From IMG/VR virus record IMGVR_UViG_3300003629_000015, positions 1-25,594 of that record: 25,594 bases of DNA; one strand, written 5' to 3'. A program made the translations under genes and the position numbers. Numbering within the stretch: position 1 is the first letter of the stretch; each line of letters begins with the position of its first letter. The notes under the pieces are model-generated. The model had not been told where the DNA came from and ran no database searches. It worked only from the letters and a program-made list of their open reading frames with translations. This document shows, piece after piece, positions 8,421 to 14,142 of the stretch. Source of the stretch: a virus.

Positions 8421-8430
8421 CGAAAAAAAT
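8421..8430 (-). terminator. T-run terminator of the 9162-8440 gene
   Basis: On the minus strand a run of seven T (AATTTTTTTCG) starts about 10 bases after the stop codon at 8440. Poly-T is the usual intrinsic termination signal in archaea. Confidence 0.55.
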
Positions 8431-8439
8431 TAACTCGAT

Positions 8440-9162
8440 TTAGAAAAGGAATTCGTATTCTCGTTGACGTTCTTTAACAGGTAATTCTTTTGAGACTATC
8501 CGCCGGATATCATATCCGCTTTCCGATAGTATCAGTTTTCCGTTATGCCAACCGTAGTACACGACGGGGATACTGTTATCCGTTTCGTCGGCGTCGCCGG
8601 ATATCGCCGCCCAAGTCCATGACCGTAGTTGAACGTAGGCCGGTTTTTTCGGGGTTGATTTTTCCACGTTTTGGAAATCAATTCCGCCGATATCGTGGGA
8701 TTCACCCATTTTCGACAGGTTTTCTATGTGACTGTCAACCTGTAATTCGGCGACCCATCCTTTCGCGACTATGTATATTGAATATAACACGTCGCCTTCG
8801 GCAAAGTCACGATCCCCGACAAATTCCGTTTGCTCATCGATCATTTGATCGATTAGACCCTCGTCGATCAGGTGATTGATCACTCCCGCGAGCGACCACT
8901 CGCCGCGGACAAAACGGGGGGTTAAAACCGACGCTCCGCCGTCCGATGAAAAGCCCTTCGAATATGGGACGCTAAGGCCCTGAAACGTCGGGTTGTGCTC
9001 GCGGAATTTGCGCGCTTCGTCCGCACGGATATATTTCCGAAACCCAACGCCGCGCACTACGTCGAACGGCGGGAAATTGTATCCGCGATCTTCGAACGCC
9101 ATAGCGACCGCTTCCATTATTTCCGCTTCGGTTCGACCGACTTGGGTATGGCTTGGGGCCAT
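8440..9162 (-). CDS. Unknown 240-residue protein in an inverted-repeat-bounded unit
   Basis: A 240-residue protein of unknown family. Visible features: N-terminal helix RTEAEIMEAVAMAFEDRGY; ADEARKFREHNPTFQGLSVPYSKG; a winged-helix-like stretch WSLAGVINHLIDEGLIDQMI; and a beta-rich C-terminal half with several Trp (WVAEL, LRSWTWAAIS, VVYYGWHNGKLIL). The helical part could bind DNA, but no motif is decisive. The promoter (9183-9199) and T-run terminator make it a self-contained unit. It lies between copies of a 13-bp inverted repeat (8391 and 9271), and its codons look more GC-rich than those of neighbours, so it may be an acquired cargo gene. Confidence 0.75.
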   Translation of the reverse strand: MAPSHTQVGRTEAEIMEAVAMAFEDRGYNFPPFDVVRGVGFRKYIRADEARKFREHNPTFQGLSVPYSKGFSSDGGASVLTPRFVRGEWSLAGVINHLIDEGLIDQMIDEQTEFVGDRDFAEGDVLYSIYIVAKGWVAELQVDSHIENLSKMGESHDIGGIDFQNVEKSTPKKPAYVQLRSWTWAAISGDADETDNSIPVVYYGWHNGKLILSESGYDIRRIVSKELPVKERQREYEFLF

Positions 9163-9182
9163 ACCCTATATAGGATAGCGGG

Positions 9183-9199
9183 GTATATAAGGCTTTCGT
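9183..9199 (-). promoter_or_regulatory. BRE/TATA promoter of the 9162 gene
   Basis: The minus strand reads ACGAAAGCCTTATATAC. The TATA box lies about 25 bases before the ATG at 9162, so the mRNA is probably leaderless. Between them is a short palindrome, CCTATATAGG (9164-9175 area), that could be an operator. Confidence 0.7.
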
Positions 9200-9222
9200 C
9201 ACACGACGCTCAAATTACCCTA

Positions 9223-9240
9223 CCCTTGTTTCAAGTGGAA
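9223..9240. repeat. 18-bp inverted repeat, left copy
   Basis: CCCTTGTTTCAAGTGGAA pairs with TTCCACTTGAAACAGGGG at 9398-9415, with one mismatch in 18 bp. The 157 bases between them are G-rich and noncoding. The pair could form a long-range stem or mark the ends of a tiny insertion. Confidence 0.6.
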
Positions 9241-9258
9241 CCCCGTTTTACTCGCCTA

Positions 9259-9271
9259 TTACGTAACTGAG
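9259..9271. repeat. 13-bp inverted repeat, right copy
   Basis: TTACGTAACTGAG, the exact reverse complement of 8391-8403. No matching target-site duplication is visible outside the pair, so a transposon interpretation is incomplete. Confidence 0.65.
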
Positions 9272-9397
9272 TGTACTTGCCGAATTTGGGGGTTTGAGGT
9301 ACCTCTACCTGCCGAATCCATTTTTCGTCGGGGGTAAGGGGTTTAGTACCCTTGGGGGCAAAAACCGCTCTACGGGCCTCTCTCGGCTTCTCAGATT

Positions 9398-9415
9398 TTC
9401 CACTTGAAACAGGGG
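9398..9415. repeat. 18-bp inverted repeat, right copy
   Basis: TTCCACTTGAAACAGGGG, partner of 9223-9240. Confidence 0.6.
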
Positions 9416-9424
9416 TCCGGTTTA

Positions 9425-9470
9425 CTATATAGTCGAGGTGGATCTATATAGTCGAGGCTGATTCTATATA
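9425..9470. repeat. CTATATAGTCGAGG direct repeats
   Basis: CTATATAGTCGAGG occurs at 9425-9438 and 9444-9457, followed by a truncated CTATATATTCGG that runs into the first cassette element. The period is 19-20 bp, similar to that of the iterons downstream. Confidence 0.65.
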
Positions 9471-9473
9471 TTC

Positions 9474-9540
9474 GGTACCTTTATATAGTAGTTTGTCCGT
9501 TATGATGACCGCATATCGTATTATTAAGTATATAAAGGTA
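9474..9540. repeat. Palindromic cassette element 1 (diverged)
   Basis: Outer arms GGTACCTTTATATAG and GTATATAAAGGTA are intact. The centre is diverged and longer, with an A-type right half-site (CATATCGTATTATTAA). It precedes the repeat arrays rather than a gene. Confidence 0.65.
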
Positions 9541-9560
9541 TGGGTATAGGCAAATGTATG

Positions 9561-9622
9561 TAATGATCTTTCATGGTATATCATGATCTTTCGTGATATA
9601 TAATGATCTTTCATGTATGTCA
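9561..9622. repeat. Three 20-bp iterons
   Basis: ATGATCTTTC starts at 9563, 9583 and 9603, each followed by a related 10-base half (ATGGTATATC, GTGATATATA, ATGTATGTCA). The exact 20-bp period suits protein binding on nearly the same helix face, as in replication iterons. A single related copy lies at 8342. Confidence 0.75.
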
Positions 9623-9760
9623 AGTCTCTGAGTCTCGCAAGTCTCGGAATTTTGTCAAGTCTCCGAATCCTGAAGTCTTGAAATTTTGGCAAGTCTCAAA
9701 TTTTTGGCAAGTCTCAAATTTTTGGCAAGTCTCAATTTTTTGGAATTGTTGAAATCTCGA
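9616..9760. repeat. 18-bp T-tract repeat array, copy A
   Basis: Tandem units of GGCAAGTCTCAAATTTTT are exact at 9688-9705 and 9706-9723, with a variant at 9724-9741; degenerate units (GCAAGTCTCGGAATTTTG, GTCAAGTCTCCGAATCC) lie upstream. Related arrays occur at 12136-12240 and 16298-16362. Each unit carries a T4-T6 tract. Confidence 0.75.
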
Positions 9761-9824
9761 CAAGCGTGAAATTATAATCGTCGCAAGTCGCAAGACTTAA
9801 GTCAATAGCAAATAGAGTAATGGT

Positions 9825-10061
9825 ATGGAGAAAACGACATTCTCTATGGAGCAGTACAACCACGAACTCGATCAAATCGTCGCCCCCTCCGTCCCTGAAT
9901 CTCACGAGGTTCACACGAGAATTGCGACACACGAGGAATTGGCTACGCAAAAACAGTGCGAATTTGCTAACCGCTTGGCAAACCGACTGATTGAATCAAA
10001 AGGCGTCGCTCGTTCAAGTGCGACGAAAGCGGCGATCGAACAAGCCAAGCAAAAGTTGTAA
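9825..10061 (+). CDS. Unknown small helical protein
   Basis: A 78-residue protein with predicted helices throughout; the C-terminal half (QKQCEFANRLANRLIESKGVARS, then TKAAIEQAKQKL) is Lys/Arg-rich and could bind nucleic acid. No family recognised. The promoter CGCAAGACTTAAGTC (9789-9803) lies about 28 bases from the TATA start to the ATG. The leader AATAGAGTAATGGT before the ATG is shared with several unrelated genes of the array. It is the first gene of the cassette region. Confidence 0.7.
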   Translation: MEKTTFSMEQYNHELDQIVAPSVPESHEVHTRIATHEELATQKQCEFANRLANRLIESKGVARSSATKAAIEQAKQKL

Positions 10062-10083
10062 GAGCGACAAATACAGGGATACA

Positions 10084-10151
10084 CCCCTACCCCCTACCCG
10101 TGTACCTATAAACATACACCCGGTACCCCCACCCCCACCCCCTACCCGTAC
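10084..10151. repeat. C-rich blocks (G-quadruplex-prone on the minus strand)
   Basis: Two blocks of ACCCCCTACCCGT, one preceded by CCCCCACCCCCACCCC, run directly into cassette element 2. The complementary strand has four or more G-tracts separated by 1-3 bases. Related blocks occur at 12640-12672, 16613-16648 and 22364-22441. Confidence 0.65.
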
Positions 10152-10210
10152 CTTTATATAGGTAAATATACGATATGCCATATTGGATAAACCCCTATAT
10201 AAAGCCATCG
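10148..10210. repeat. Palindromic cassette element 2
   Basis: Left arm GTACCTTTATATAGG, A-type left half-site (ATATACGATAT), mixed right half-site (CATATTGGATAA), right arm CCTATATAAAGCC. The spacer after it (ATGAAAAAAATGAGATCG) is nearly identical to that after element 14. Confidence 0.85.
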
Positions 10211-10267
10211 ATGAAAAAAATGAGATCGCAAGACTTAATATAGGGTGTCCCCTACACTTAGTTGGCG

Positions 10268-10408
10268 ATGAAGATACCAGAAAACCTACTGCCAGACGGT
10301 TACACACAGGATCAATTCGGTCACCCGGTTTGCCCCTGTGGAAATAAGACGGAAGTTGATGGGAACTTCCCTTGCGAACACACAAACCCCCTCGCGCAAA
10401 TCATCTAA
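10268..10408 (+). CDS. 46-residue zinc-ribbon-like microprotein
   Basis: Begins at the ATG about 28 bases after the promoter CGCAAGACTTAATATA (10227-10242). The protein contains HPVCPCGN and a later CEH, giving a C-x-C...C-x-H set of metal ligands in a very small domain (one ribbon knuckle plus a partner). The N-terminus MKIPENLLPDGYTQDQFG is not recognised. It sits between elements 2 and 3 as a single-gene cassette. Function unknown; zinc binding is inferred from Cys/His spacing. Confidence 0.65.
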   Translation: MKIPENLLPDGYTQDQFGHPVCPCGNKTEVDGNFPCEHTNPLAQII

Positions 10409-10435
10409 GATAGGGGCATAGCAAAAATACTTGGG

Positions 10436-10504
10436 GCCGGCACCTTTTTATAGGTGGTTATACGATATGCCATAGTGGACAAACACCTATATAAAGGTAC
10501 CGGC
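10436..10504. repeat. Palindromic cassette element 3
   Basis: The longest stem: GCCGGCACCTTTTTATAGG against CCTATATAAAGGTACCGGC, 17 of 19 positions complementary. Type A left, type B right (CATAGTGGACAAA). Confidence 0.9.
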
Positions 10505-10553
10505 GCTCGACCCATCTCGAAAGACTTATTATAGTGGCAAATAGAGTAATGGT

Positions 10554-10685
10554 ATGGTTGGAACCATACTGTGCGGTGACTGTGGCGCTCCGATGAAAGA
10601 ATACGATCTGTACGAGCCAGACACATTTGAAGTAGTTGACACGCATATTGTGTGCCCCAACCAGTGGAGACAGACACACGAATAA
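10554..10685 (+). CDS. 43-residue zinc-ribbon microprotein
   Basis: The promoter CGAAAGACTTATTATA (10518-10533) and the shared leader GCAAATAGAGTAATGGT precede the ATG. The protein opens MVGTILCGDCGAPMKEY, a C-x2-C knuckle like those of zinc ribbons, with a later VCPN that could supply a third ligand. It is a single-gene cassette between elements 3 and 4. Function unknown. Confidence 0.65.
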   Translation: MVGTILCGDCGAPMKEYDLYEPDTFEVVDTHIVCPNQWRQTHE

Positions 10686-10690
10686 CGTAA

Positions 10691-10762
10691 GCCGGCGGTA
10701 CCTTTTTATAGGTGGTTATACGATATGCCATAGTGGATAACTTGGTATATAAAGATACTGGT
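10691..10762. repeat. Palindromic cassette element 4
   Basis: Left arm GCCGGCGGTACCTTTTTATAGG; type A left, type B right (CATAGTGGATAAC). The right arm and following spacer (GATACTGGTAGTGACAACAC) are shared with elements 7 and 12. Confidence 0.9.
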
Positions 10763-10811
10763 AGTGACAACACGGCGAAAGACTTAATATAGTAGCAGAT
10801 AGAGTAGTAGT

Positions 10812-11018
10812 ATGGCACAAGCCATGACGGAGACAGAGGAAGCAGTTGAAGTCGCCCGAGAGATGTACAGCACACGCTTCGGCGAGTTGAAGCACGAGAG
10901 CAGTCACGGCGATCGCCATCAATTCCGATACGACGGCGCTGTACACGCATACAGAATCCGCGATGGGTGGCAGATCATCGGTTTCGGAAGTAGTTGGTTT
11001 GCCATCAGGAAGGAGTAA
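10812..11018 (+). CDS. Unknown small protein
   Basis: A 68-residue alpha/beta protein: N-terminal helix (MAQAMTETEEAVEVAREMY), then HGDRHQFRYDGAVHAYRIRDGWQIIGF, which looks like a small three-stranded sheet. The promoter CGAAAGACTTAATATA (10776-10791) and the common leader AGATAGAGTAGTAGT precede the ATG. Single-gene cassette between elements 4 and 5. No family recognised. Confidence 0.7.
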   Translation: MAQAMTETEEAVEVAREMYSTRFGELKHESSHGDRHQFRYDGAVHAYRIRDGWQIIGFGSSWFAIRKE

Positions 11019-11023
11019 GGCAA

Positions 11024-11095
11024 GCCGGCGGTACTTTTATATAGGTGGTTATACGATATGCCATAGCGGATAAACTACTATATAAAGGCATCGGC
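11024..11095. repeat. Palindromic cassette element 5
   Basis: Left arm GCCGGCGGTACTTTTATATAGG; type A left, type B right (CATAGCGGATAAA); right arm CTATATAAAGGCATCGGC. The spacer GCGCTCGAC is shared with element 3. Confidence 0.9.
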
Positions 11096-11144
11096 GCTCG
11101 ACGAAGATCGAAAGGCTTAATATACCCACGTTCTTAGTAGGTGT

Positions 11145-11345
11145 ATGGGCAAGCACCCATCGCGCGACGTGGCAGCGCACAGAATTCGCAGACAACTCCA
11201 GCGCGTTTCGGACGACATCGACGACGAGATCACCGCACGCGACGTAGCCTACACGTATGACTACGAATATCGCGCAAGCGACGCGCGACTGAAGGCACTA
11301 CGGATCGAGAAGGAAGCGCTTAAGGAAGTACTCGGCGACCTTTAG
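11145..11345 (+). CDS. Small charged helical protein, probable coiled coil
   Basis: A 66-residue protein, nearly all predicted helix: a basic N-terminus (MGKHPSRDVAAHRIRRQLQR) followed by an acidic then mixed helix (SDDIDDEITARD, ASDARLKALRIEKEALKEVL) with heptad-like hydrophobic spacing. The promoter CGAAAGGCTTAATATA (11109-11124) is followed by a leader with TACCCACGT, also seen before 21886. Likely a dimerising protein; function unknown. Confidence 0.7.
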   Translation: MGKHPSRDVAAHRIRRQLQRVSDDIDDEITARDVAYTYDYEYRASDARLKALRIEKEALKEVLGDL

Positions 11346-11349
11346 GGTA

Positions 11350-11416
11350 GCCGGTATCTTTTTATAGGTGGTTATACAATATGGCATAGTGGATAACTTG
11401 GTATATAAAGATACCG
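11350..11416. repeat. Palindromic cassette element 6
   Basis: Left arm GCCGGTATCTTTTTATAGG pairs with GTATATAAAGATACCG. The arm change GGTATC/GATACC preserves pairing relative to GGTACC/GGTACC. Left half-site is the CAATAT variant (TTATACAATAT), right is type B. Confidence 0.9.
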
Positions 11417-11496
11417 ATTACTGAAAGCGCTTCTATATAAGGGCATCGATCTATACCGATATCTTTAATACAGATACTTGTGTAGTATAGGTTGTA

Positions 11497-11700
11497 ATGG
11501 CAGACCACAACTGCTCGCACCCGACGTGCTACGAGACTGAAGAAACTACGACGCTCTACGTGGAGCAAGCACATTTCGACGACGATGTTGAAATCTCGGT
11601 GTGTGGCAAACACGCGGATTTTGACAAGGTTCACCGAACGATCGTGAACGACGCGGCGAGTGCGGTGAGCAACGAAATTCTCAAAGCCCTAACCGAGTGA
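11497..11700 (+). CDS. Small putative zinc-binding protein
   Basis: A 67-residue protein starting MADHNCSHPTCYETEETTTLYVEQAHF and continuing EISVCGKHADFDKVH. The C-x4-C pair and a later C-x2-H resemble a treble-clef or other small zinc finger linking two short strands and a helix. The C-terminal helix (NDAASAVSNEILKALTE) is acidic. A promoter-like box at 11457-11471 (CGATATCTTTAATA) precedes it; a second box (GAAAGCGCTTCTATATAA) lies upstream. Single-gene cassette; function unknown. Confidence 0.7.
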   Translation: MADHNCSHPTCYETEETTTLYVEQAHFDDDVEISVCGKHADFDKVHRTIVNDAASAVSNEILKALTE

Positions 11701-11730
11701 AATAAACTCGGCGGCTTTGCTAATAGTTGC

Positions 11731-11795
11731 GGTACCTTTTTATAGGTGGTTATACGATATGCCATAGTGGATAACTTAGTATATAAAGATACTGG
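11731..11795. repeat. Palindromic cassette element 7
   Basis: Consensus element, type A left and type B right; shares its right-hand 30 bases and spacer with elements 4 and 12. Confidence 0.9.
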
Positions 11796-11862
11796 TAGTG
11801 ACAACACGGCGAAAGCCTTAAGTCAAAGACGCACCTATAGTAAAACGCGATGGCACGAGGTC

Positions 11863-12012
11863 GTGGCTGTGGACGACGAGGGCAGCGTGCTGTTCGACAC
11901 AGAGAGCCTCAAGTCCCACGAGGTGGACACAGCGCTCACGCGAGGACCGGGCTACCCTGAGGGCGACGACGCGCCTGAGGGAGTGGATCACTACGAGATC
12001 CGAGAGAAGTAA
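11863..12012 (+). CDS. Small acidic protein with apparent frameshift at its start
   Basis: The coding frame ends ...GDDAPEGVDHYEIREK and is clearly acidic and haloarchaeal in character back to VVAVDDEGSVLFDTES. The promoter CGAAAGCCTTAAGT (11810-11823) points to the ATG at 11850, which lies in another frame (MARGRG...) that stops soon after. Removing one base near 11858-11860 would join the ATG to the good frame as MARVVAVDDEG. Either there is a real or sequencing frameshift, or translation starts at GTG 11863 or 11869. Function unknown; about 50 residues. Confidence 0.5.
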   Translation: MAVDDEGSVLFDTESLKSHEVDTALTRGPGYPEGDDAPEGVDHYEIREK

Positions 12013-12025
12013 CGATCGGGCGACA

Positions 12026-12034
12026 TTTTTTTTT
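12026..12034 (+). terminator. T9 terminator
   Basis: A run of nine T begins 13 bases after the stop of the preceding gene and just before element 8, the point where the rightward run is interrupted by a leftward gene. Confidence 0.6.
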
Positions 12035-12044
12035 GCGATAGCCG

Positions 12045-12115
12045 ACCGATACCTTTATATAGGTATTTGTACGATATGGCGGCATATTGGATAACATAGT
12101 ATATAAAGGTACCGA
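12045..12115. repeat. Palindromic cassette element 8
   Basis: Arms ACCGATACCTTTATATAGG and GTATATAAAGGTACCG. Left half-site TTGTACGATAT with an expanded centre (GGCGGC), right half-site CATATTGGATAAC. It forms the left boundary of the inverted cassette holding the 12506 gene. Confidence 0.85.
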
Positions 12116-12135
12116 CTGGGAAAATTTTATTTTTT

Positions 12136-12240
12136 CGACGAGTCTCCGAGTCCCGCAAGTCTCGAATTTTTGCGAGTCTCGAATTTTTGCGAGTTTCGAT
12201 TTTTTGACGAGTCTCGAATTTTTGCGACGAGTCTCGCGTT
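12136..12240. repeat. 18-bp T-tract repeat array, copy B
   Basis: Units GCAAGTCTCGAATTTTT, GCGAGTCTCGAATTTTT, GCGAGTTTCGATTTTTT and GACGAGTCTCGAATTTTT follow one another with a 17-20 bp period, ending at the stop codon of the leftward 12506 gene. Same family as the 9616 array. Confidence 0.75.
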
Positions 12241-12506
12241 TACAGAATTTTGTAGTCTTGGAAATCTAATCGATCATACAAATCGTCGATGGTGATCGTA
12301 TGCCGACCATTTGGCGTAGTTTTGTGTGTATCCACAACGGCGACTTGCGTAATTCCATCTTCGTTAACGTAGACCTCTTGAATTGTGGTAACGCTATCAA
12401 CGCTACTCATACCAGTTGTCTGTGCCGGCGCTTCCCATCGAATTGTGACACCTTCTTCAATTATCGGGTACTCTTCTTCGAGGGGACCGCTTGGAATTCC
12501 TTCCAT
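12240..12506 (-). CDS. Unknown protein in an inverted cassette
   Basis: An 88-residue acidic protein from the ATG at 12506, chosen because the minus-strand promoter (12528-12543, AAAAGCCTTATATGA) lies the usual distance upstream; the longer frame to 12548 would start upstream of the promoter. The protein is beta-rich in the middle (TTIQEVYVNEDGITQVAVVDT; HTITIDDLYDRLDF). No family recognised. It is the first of two genes in the array on the opposite strand, enclosed by elements 8 and 9. Confidence 0.7.
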   Translation of the reverse strand: MEGIPSGPLEEEYPIIEEGVTIRWEAPAQTTGMSSVDSVTTIQEVYVNEDGITQVAVVDTHKTTPNGRHTITIDDLYDRLDFQDYKIL

Positions 12507-12578
12507 ACTACGTATAGGGTTGGGTATCATATAAGGCTTTTGATTCACGGATATGTGATAGGCTATGTGTGAATAAGT

Positions 12579-12640
12579 AGACTTATATAAGACACCATAC
12601 GATGTGCCATATCGTACAGCATTGTATATAAAGGTACCGG
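12579..12640. repeat. Palindromic cassette element 9
   Basis: Degenerate left arm (GACTTATATAAG), inner A-A palindrome (CCATACGATGTGCCATATCG), intact right arm GTATATAAAGGTACCGG. Right boundary of the inverted cassette and left boundary of the 12741 cassette. About 100 bp from here onward resemble the region from element 16. Confidence 0.85.
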
Positions 12641-12672
12641 GTATACCCTACCCCCACCCCCTACGGGTATAG
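12640..12672. repeat. C-rich block with inverted ends
   Basis: TACCCTACCCCCACCCCCTA is flanked by GGGTA and CGGGTATA. A near copy follows element 16. Confidence 0.65.
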
Positions 12673-12704
12673 ATCGAAAGCCTTATTACAGTCACACCCT
12701 TCTA

Positions 12705-12734
12705 ATGAAATGGGGAGAGAGAGACTCCCCGTGA
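12705..12734 (+). other. Nine-codon upstream ORF with hairpin
   Basis: The first ATG after the promoter CGAAAGCCTTATTACA (12674-12689) opens a nine-residue ORF (MKWGERDSP) ending 6 bases before the ATG of the 12741 gene. Within it GGGGAG and CTCCCC (12712-12730) can pair around a 7-base loop. It may be a leader peptide, or a remnant of the 41-residue gene found at the same place in the related 16690 cassette. Confidence 0.4.
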
Positions 12735-12740
12735 ACAACG

Positions 12741-13148
12741 ATGTACGTGCCAACAACGGCAAAACTGCTGGAAGCGTTTGAAAACAATCAGTCCAACCGC
12801 ACTATCCCGAGTGCGACGATCAATACCGTGAAACTCGGAAATGGGAATACTGCGCTCCTATCGTATGATTGGGCGCGTATCGCGGAAGTTACACCTTCCG
12901 GCGATATTCTCGTGTACGAGGGACACTACGGTACGAGTAAAACGACTGATAATCACATTAACCGTGTGAAAGGCTACTTCGACAACTACGAGACACTTAG
13001 CGCTAATCCCGTCGATGGTAATGTGCCTGACACGATCCAATACGCCGGCAACTACGTGAGTAGTTTTGAATCACTCTCGCCGGTTGAAAGTATGGCTAAC
13101 GAAAACGTCCGTAGCAAAATGCGTCGCCGATTAAAGAACCGCCGGTAA
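12741..13148 (+). CDS. Unknown protein, paralogue of the 16855 gene
   Basis: A 135-residue protein. Residues 8-70 share a pattern with the 16855 product: LLEAFENN, then KLGNGNTALLSYDWARIAEVTPSGDILVYEG against ELPDGTFALLTYDWGKIADISEDGDIRVFAG. This conserved beta-rich block (x-ALL-(S/T)-YDW-x-(R/K)-IA) looks like a small binding domain common in haloarchaeal viral proteins; its function is unknown. The C-terminus is basic (RSKMRRRLKNRR), suggesting nucleic-acid contact. The promoter is at 12674-12689, with the short upstream ORF between promoter and gene. Confidence 0.75.
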   Translation: MYVPTTAKLLEAFENNQSNRTIPSATINTVKLGNGNTALLSYDWARIAEVTPSGDILVYEGHYGTSKTTDNHINRVKGYFDNYETLSANPVDGNVPDTIQYAGNYVSSFESLSPVESMANENVRSKMRRRLKNRR

Positions 13149-13162
13149 TAACGCGATCAAGG

Positions 13163-13232
13163 ACCGGCACCTTTTTATAGGTAGTTATACGATATGGCAT
13201 AGTGGATAACTTAGTGTATAAAGGCTTCGGCT
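13163..13232. repeat. Palindromic cassette element 10
   Basis: Left arm ACCGGCACCTTTTTATAGG, type A left (TTATACGATAT), type B right, right arm GTGTATAAAGGCTTCGGC. Confidence 0.88.
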
Positions 13233-13280
13233 GTGATGAACATCGAAACACTTATACCATCTTCGTTCTTTTAGTATAGT

Positions 13281-13508
13281 ATGACAGTACTCGGAGAAAG
13301 AAACTGTGAAGATCCACCTCACGCAAATGATATTAATAACTGTGTTGAGACTGTTGAAATAAACCGCCTCGCACTCATAAGACTACTAATGATGTCCGAG
13401 CGTGTTCATCAGGCAAATGGAAGCGACGGTATCGCAAAAAATAAGGCATTTGACGCACTTGGCGTTGAAGGAATATGTAGAACAGTTGATGATATAGAAA
13501 TATCGTAG
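13281..13508 (+). CDS. Unknown small helical protein
   Basis: A 75-residue protein, largely helical in the second half (VETVEINRLALIRLLMMSERVHQA, then KNKAFDALGVEGICRTVDD), with three cysteines not in a zinc pattern. The promoter CGAAACACTTATACC (13244-13258) lies 23-30 bases before the ATG. First gene of a two-gene cassette (with 13562). No family recognised. Confidence 0.7.
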   Translation: MTVLGERNCEDPPHANDINNCVETVEINRLALIRLLMMSERVHQANGSDGIAKNKAFDALGVEGICRTVDDIEIS

Positions 13509-13561
13509 AGAAGTAAATACCGAAACCCTTAAGTCAAACAAAGCCTAAGAGATAAACGGAG

Positions 13562-13777
13562 ATGACCTCTCTACACAACATAAAGCGAGCATCGGAGCGA
13601 ATCACCGGAGCGCGAGCATCGATTGAATACGACGAGAATATGGGCGCATACATTGAAGTGTCATCGGAAAAAGATATTTCGCTTGATAAACTTGATTCCG
13701 TGTGCGAGGAAACGGGCGCGCTCATGAAAGTGGCGGAGCCTAACCACCTCGGCGAAAACAGGTACTTGTTTAAATAG
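13562..13777 (+). CDS. Unknown small alpha/beta protein
   Basis: A 71-residue protein: basic helix (LHNIKRASERITGARA), strand-rich middle (SIEYDENMGAYIEVSS), helix (SLDKLDSVCEETGA) and final strand (ENRYLFK), an arrangement like a small ferredoxin-like domain. It has its own promoter CGAAACCCTTAAGT (13521-13534) without a preceding element, so it is the second gene of a cassette. Function unknown. Confidence 0.7.
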   Translation: MTSLHNIKRASERITGARASIEYDENMGAYIEVSSEKDISLDKLDSVCEETGALMKVAEPNHLGENRYLFK

Positions 13778-13781
13778 GTAC

Positions 13782-13846
13782 CCATACCTTTTTATAGGTG
13801 GTTATACGATATGGCATAGTGGACAAACTCCTATATAAACCCTTCG
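13782..13846. repeat. Palindromic cassette element 11
   Basis: Left arm ATACCTTTTTATAGG, type A left, type B right (CATAGTGGACAAA), right arm CTATATAAACCCTTCG. Confidence 0.88.
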
Positions 13847-13895
13847 ACTACGGACAAGCCGATAGGCTTATTATAGTAGCGAATAGAGTAGTAGT

Positions 13896-14126
13896 ATGGA
13901 GAAACCCAATACTCCAGAAGAGATGGCAGAGAGATTCAACCAGATCGACGGCATCGAGGCAAATTCGCCGTCTGCGGTTAGCGGGCGCACACTCGTGAAA
14001 GTAATGGATGAGCGCGCAGTCGGCTCGTTCTTCGCAGAGTGTCGTAAGAACGGATACACGCGATCTGCGACGACTCGCGACGACTTGGACCACACGGTGC
14101 TTGATTCGTGGGTCGAACTTGAGTAA
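13896..14126 (+). CDS. Unknown small acidic protein
   Basis: A 76-residue protein: TPEEMAERFNQIDGIEA at the N-terminus, SGRTLVKVMDERAVGSFFAECRKNGYTRSATTR in the middle, DHTVLDSWVELE at the C-terminus. A compact alpha/beta fold is likely; no motif recognised. The TATA region at 13863-13875 (GGCTTATTATA) has a weak BRE; the leader GCGAATAGAGTAGTAGT is the shared type. Single-gene cassette. Confidence 0.7.
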   Translation: MEKPNTPEEMAERFNQIDGIEANSPSAVSGRTLVKVMDERAVGSFFAECRKNGYTRSATTRDDLDHTVLDSWVELE

Positions 14127-14142
14127 GGCGGATTGAGCAAGT

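Larger units (their letters stand above)
9163..9824. other. Gene-poor repeat-rich intergenic region (possible control/origin region)
   Basis: No gene is visible in about 660 bases. In order it holds the promoter of the 9162 gene, the right 13-bp inverted repeat, an 18-bp inverted repeat pair (9223 and 9398), the palindrome GAGGTACCTC, two and a half CTATATAGTCGAGG repeats (9425-9470), the first and most diverged cassette element (9474-9540), three 20-bp iterons (9563-9622) and an 18-bp T-tract repeat array (9616-9760). This density of iterated AT-rich motifs is typical of a replication origin or master control region, but no initiator gene is next to it. Confidence 0.6.

Noticed and set aside
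12507-12548. N-terminal extension of the 12506 gene
   Set aside because: The extended start would lie upstream of the TATA box and outside the mRNA.
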